From NCBI GenBank assembly GCA_947168785.1, contig CAMVNL010000064.1:1-8749 (forward strand): a DNA stretch of 8,749 nt, given 5' to 3'. Numbering within the stretch: the stretch's first letter is position 1; every line of letters begins with the position of its first letter. The position numbers and the translations under genes are program-made. Under the pieces are notes generated by a model that saw nothing but the letters and a program-made list of their open reading frames with translations, made no database searches and was not told the origin of the DNA. The stretch is from an uncultured Clostridia bacterium (GTDB lineage: Bacteria; Bacillota; Clostridia; Oscillospirales; Acutalibacteraceae). Below are positions 6,916 through 8,749 of the stretch, piece by piece.

Positions 6916-6978
6916 TTAATGTATCATCAGGACCAGCCTTTTAATCAGCTCAAAAACCACGGCAAAATCAATGTTCAT
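6916..6978 (-). CDS. 20-residue amphipathic peptide (small protein or leader peptide)
   Basis: The peptide reads MNIDFAVVFELIKRLVLMIH and ends at TAA. It is not recognised as a known family. Support for translation is unusually good for so short a frame: AGGAGG (6991-6986) is a perfect ribosome site with an ideal 7-base gap to ATG, a promoter lies just upstream, and a hairpin terminator just downstream. Polar residues (N2, D4, E10, K13, R14, H20) fall mostly on one side of a helix and the rest is hydrophobic, with side-chain charges balancing. That suggests a membrane-active helix, as in phenol-soluble-modulin-like or small regulatory membrane peptides (inference). The other reading is a leader peptide for attenuation of the DUF4097 gene: the stop codon is 7 bases from the hairpin, so a terminating ribosome would cover its left arm. 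There is no run of one amino-acid codon as in classic biosynthetic leaders. Confidence 0.65.
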   Translation of the reverse strand: MNIDFAVVFELIKRLVLMIH

Positions 6979-6985
6979 TGTCGTT

Positions 6986-6991
6986 CCTCCT
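6986..6991 (-). promoter_or_regulatory. Perfect ribosome-binding site of the 20-residue peptide
   Basis: AGGAGG on the minus strand, extended upstream by a run of As, with the 7-base spacer AACGACA before ATG. It is as good as the best site in the window and is the main reason to accept such a short reading frame. Confidence 0.75.
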
Positions 6992-7014
6992 TTTTTTGCA
7001 TCCGCTGCGCTTTT

Positions 7015-7042
7015 ATTGTATGGCGCAACCATAAAATAACAA
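7015..7042 (-). promoter_or_regulatory. Promoter of the small peptide gene
   Basis: On the minus strand TTGTTA (7042-7037), a 16-base spacer and TACAAT (7020-7015) form a good housekeeping-type promoter. The predicted transcript would have a leader of about 30 bases before the ATG at 6978 and would end at the hairpin near 6875, making an RNA of roughly 135 bases. Confidence 0.6.
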
Positions 7043-7076
7043 GCAAGCGCCGATTAAAAAACGGTAAAACAAATCT

Positions 7077-7119
7077 AAAAAAAGAGAAAACGGTTTCACG
7101 GTGATTTAATATTCCGTTT
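7077..7119 (-). terminator. Possible terminator after the response regulator gene
   Basis: Minus-strand AAACGG (7119-7114, overlapping the stop codon) can pair with CCGTTT (7093-7088). A small TCACCGTGA palindrome lies between them. TCTC and then seven Ts follow (7083-7077). The stem is only 6 bp, so efficiency is uncertain, but together with the downstream promoter it would separate the two-component genes from the small peptide unit. Confidence 0.45.
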
Positions 7120-7810
7120 ATGTTTTGAAGCGGTAGCCCGCGCCCCAGATCGTCTGCAGATATCTCGGCTCGTTGGAATCGTCCTCGATCTTCTCCCGGA
7201 TCCTGTTGAGGTGGACCGTTACCGTCGCCGTATCGCCGTAGGAATCCATCCCCCAGACCTTGTCATAGATCTGATCCCTTGAAAAAACGATGTTCGCATT
7301 ATTCATCAGCAGCAACAGAATGTCGAATTCCTTGCCGGTGAAGCCGATCTCGCGCCCGTTTTTGTAAACCAGCCTTGCGTCTTCGTCGATTTTCAGCGCG
7401 CCGTATTCAATGACGGTATTGCACCGGCCTGTTTCGCGGGAGGTCAGCCTTTCAAAGTTGGCGATATGCGCCTTTACCCTTGCCACCAGCTCGGCGGGGT
7501 CGAAGGGCTTGACGATGTAATCGTTGGCGCCGAGACCGAAGCCCCGGATCTTATCGTAGGCCTCCTTTTTCGCGCTGACGAACAGGATCGGCGTCTCCTT
7601 CTTTTCCCTGAGCCTTTTGCAGATGGCAAAGCCGTCGGCGCCGGGCAGCATGATGTCCAGCAGGATCAGGTCGTAATCGTTGTTGACAGCCAGGAACAGC
7701 CCTTCGCTGCCCGTGTTGGCAATGGCGACTTCAAAACCGCTGAGCACCAGATAATCCCTTTCCAGGTTGGAGATCGCCTCGTCGTCTTCCACGATCAGCA
7801 TTTTTTTCAT
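7118..7810 (-). CDS. OmpR/PhoB-family two-component response regulator
   Basis: The 230-residue protein has an N-terminal receiver domain (about 1-118) with acidic pocket E8/D9/D10, phospho-accepting D52 (LLDIMLPG), S79 and K101 (KPF). A C-terminal winged-helix DNA-binding domain (about 133-230) includes GFTGKEFDILLLL, VWGMDSYGDTATVTVHLNRIREKIE and the closing TIWGAGYRFKT. Length and order are standard for the family, and nothing is missing. The ATG at 7810 is chosen because AGGAGG (7823-7818) stands 7 bases upstream and the family start MKKMLIVEDDE fits; the frame open further upstream runs inside the kinase gene. It overlaps the kinase stop by ATGA, indicating one operon. Target genes are unknown; the small peptide and DUF4097 genes downstream on the same strand are the obvious candidates (inference). 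Its cognate kinase is disrupted. Confidence 0.96.
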   Translation of the reverse strand: MKKMLIVEDDEAISNLERDYLVLSGFEVAIANTGSEGLFLAVNNDYDLILLDIMLPGADGFAICKRLREKKETPILFVSAKKEAYDKIRGFGLGANDYIVKPFDPAELVARVKAHIANFERLTSRETGRCNTVIEYGALKIDEDARLVYKNGREIGFTGKEFDILLLLMNNANIVFSRDQIYDKVWGMDSYGDTATVTVHLNRIREKIEDDSNEPRYLQTIWGAGYRFKT

Positions 7811-8526
7811 CCTGCTTCCTCCTCTATCGGCAGTTTGATTTTCACAACAAGTCCGTTGCGGTTTTCCGCGCAGATGCTGCCGCCGTGGGCGTTGATGATA
7901 TTCCGGGAAATGGCCAGCCCCAGCCCGCTGCCCTTGTGGGTATCCTTCCGTGATTTCTCCGGGCGGTAGAAAGCCTGAAACAGATGCTCGAGGGCGTATT
8001 CTGGAACACCCGGACCGTCGTCGCTCACGTCGATGCAGACCCATCTGCCCTCGATCCGGCAGTCGACGGCGCAGCGGACCGTCGGACAGGTTTTGTATTT
8101 GCTGCTGTTGTCAAGAAGATTGGTGAGCACACGGTTCATTTCTTCTATGTCAAGATTGACCCTCACGTCGTCCGGGCAGGTATTGGCGACGGAAAGCGTG
8201 AGACCTCTTTTCTTATACTCGCTTTCAAACGTACCGACGAAGGAAGCGAGATAATCCGAAAGGCAGACGGACGAAAAATGGAACGGATATTTGTTTGTAT
8301 CGAGCTTTGAGAAGAGGAACAGCTTGTCCACCAGCGCGTCCACCTCGCAGGCCTTTTGGTAAATGACGGTATAATACTCGTTCCGTTTTTCATTCGTCGT
8401 CGCCACGCCGTCGATCAGACCCTTCGCGTACCCCTTGATGGACGTGAGCGGGGAGCGCAGGTCGTGGGAGATCCCCGCGAACAGCTCCCTCCTGTTTTCC
8501 TCCGACGCCAGCTCCTCGTCAACGGA
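7807..8526 (-). pseudogene. Sensor histidine kinase, C-terminal half after an in-frame stop (H-box, dimerisation and ATPase domains)
   Basis: The frame immediately after the TAA at 8527-8529 encodes a complete kinase core. It begins SVDEELASEENRRELFAG, then the H-box ISHDLRSPLTSIKGY with the phospho-accepting His codon at 8464-8466. The ATPase domain follows with the N-box NRVLTNLLDNSSKYK, the G1 box DDGPGVP, the F-box FQAFYRPEKS and the G2 box KGSGLGLAISRNI, ending IEEEAG. No ATG, GTG or TTG occurs in frame between the stop and the His; the first is GTG at 8406, which would give a 199-residue protein without the H-box. That fragment could not autophosphorylate on its own. The stop overlaps the regulator start by ATGA. 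Apart from one codon the gene looks intact, so the lesion is recent, a sequence error, or bypassed. Confidence 0.8.
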
Positions 8527-8749
8527 TTATTTCAGCCGCTGCCGCATGTCGTCGAAATCCGCGCACACGTCCGCGAACTCGTCGTCCGAGTCATAGGCGA
8601 CCGCCGAATCCAGATTGCCGTCCCGGATCTGCCGCGCGGAAAGGCTCAGCAGCTCCAGCGGCGTCAGGATCGTCTGGGACATCCTCTGGGAAAGGACCCG
8701 GGTGGTGAGGAGGATCAGAAAGATCATGACGGAGATGATCAGAAACGCG
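8527..8749 (-). pseudogene. Sensor histidine kinase, N-terminal half: second transmembrane helix and HAMP domain (5' end outside window)
   Basis: Same frame as the kinase core (the distance between the two starts, 8727 and 8406, is a multiple of three). From the right edge it encodes AFLIISVMIFLILLTTRVL, a transmembrane helix, then a HAMP domain (QTILTPLELLSLSARQIRDGNLDSAV, then DSDDEFADVCADFDDMRQRLK), and ends at TAA. The sensing domain and first helix lie outside the window. Related kinases continue with something like LKESVEE at this point, so the stop probably replaced a Glu, Gln or Lys codon by one base change (inference). As it stands the product would be a membrane sensor stub without a catalytic part. 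Confidence 0.8.

Noticed and set aside
6126..6919. Plus-strand frames of 235 and 242 codons opposite the DUF4097 gene
   Set aside because: No ribosome site and no recognisable domain. The minus strand has a coherent membrane segment, linker and beta repeats.
6919..7104. 61-codon plus-strand frame in the spacer
   Set aside because: Lys/Arg-rich translation of AT-rich spacer without a ribosome site. The minus strand here carries the promoter and the small peptide gene.
7811..8044. Upstream extension of the response regulator frame to 308 residues
   Set aside because: It reads the kinase ATPase region out of frame; the ATG at 7810 has a perfect ribosome site and gives the standard length.

Overview
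The window looks like chromosomal DNA of a GC-rich gut-type Clostridia (Oscillospiraceae/Ruminococcaceae-like). The reasons are AGGAGG-type ribosome sites before most genes, the pgk-tpiA-gpmI glycolytic order typical of Firmicutes, a cytoplasmic GH29 fucosidase, an OmpR-type two-component system next to a DUF4097 (LiaG-like) membrane protein, and short intergenic repeats. This placement is inference from gene content and style only.

Layout, plus strand. Positions 2-547 hold the 3' part of a kynurenine formamidase/cyclase-family metallohydrolase. A 144-bp inverted-repeat element (553-696) made of two palindromic units follows. Then come pgk (740-1939), a heptanucleotide-repeat element with inverted arms (1963-2075), tpiA (2117-2884) and gpmI (2884-4398, overlapping tpiA by one base), with a strong intrinsic terminator at 4431-4467. 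Together these three enzymes cover 1,3-bisphosphoglycerate to 3-phosphoglycerate, triose-phosphate interconversion, and 3- to 2-phosphoglycerate. The gap after gpmI holds a second run of 7-base-spaced repeats, a promoter, and then a single-gene unit for a GH29 alpha-L-fucosidase (4603-5886).

Layout, minus strand (read from the right edge). A sensor histidine kinase (8749-7807, 5' end outside the window) is broken by an in-frame TAA at 8527-8529 between its HAMP domain and its phospho-accepting histidine. It overlaps by 4 bases (ATGA) an intact OmpR-family response regulator (7810-7118). Next is a self-contained small unit: promoter (7042-7015), perfect ribosome site, a 20-residue amphipathic peptide gene (6978-6916), and a strong hairpin followed by T-rich sequence (6908-6875). 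That hairpin overlaps the beginning of the DUF4097 membrane protein frame (6895-5939), so it looks like an attenuator or terminator controlling it. The DUF4097 gene ends at its own terminator, back to back with the fucosidase.

The points most worth following up are the short peptide/hairpin/DUF4097 arrangement, the nonsense-disrupted kinase beside an intact regulator, and the two classes of intergenic repeat around the glycolytic genes.
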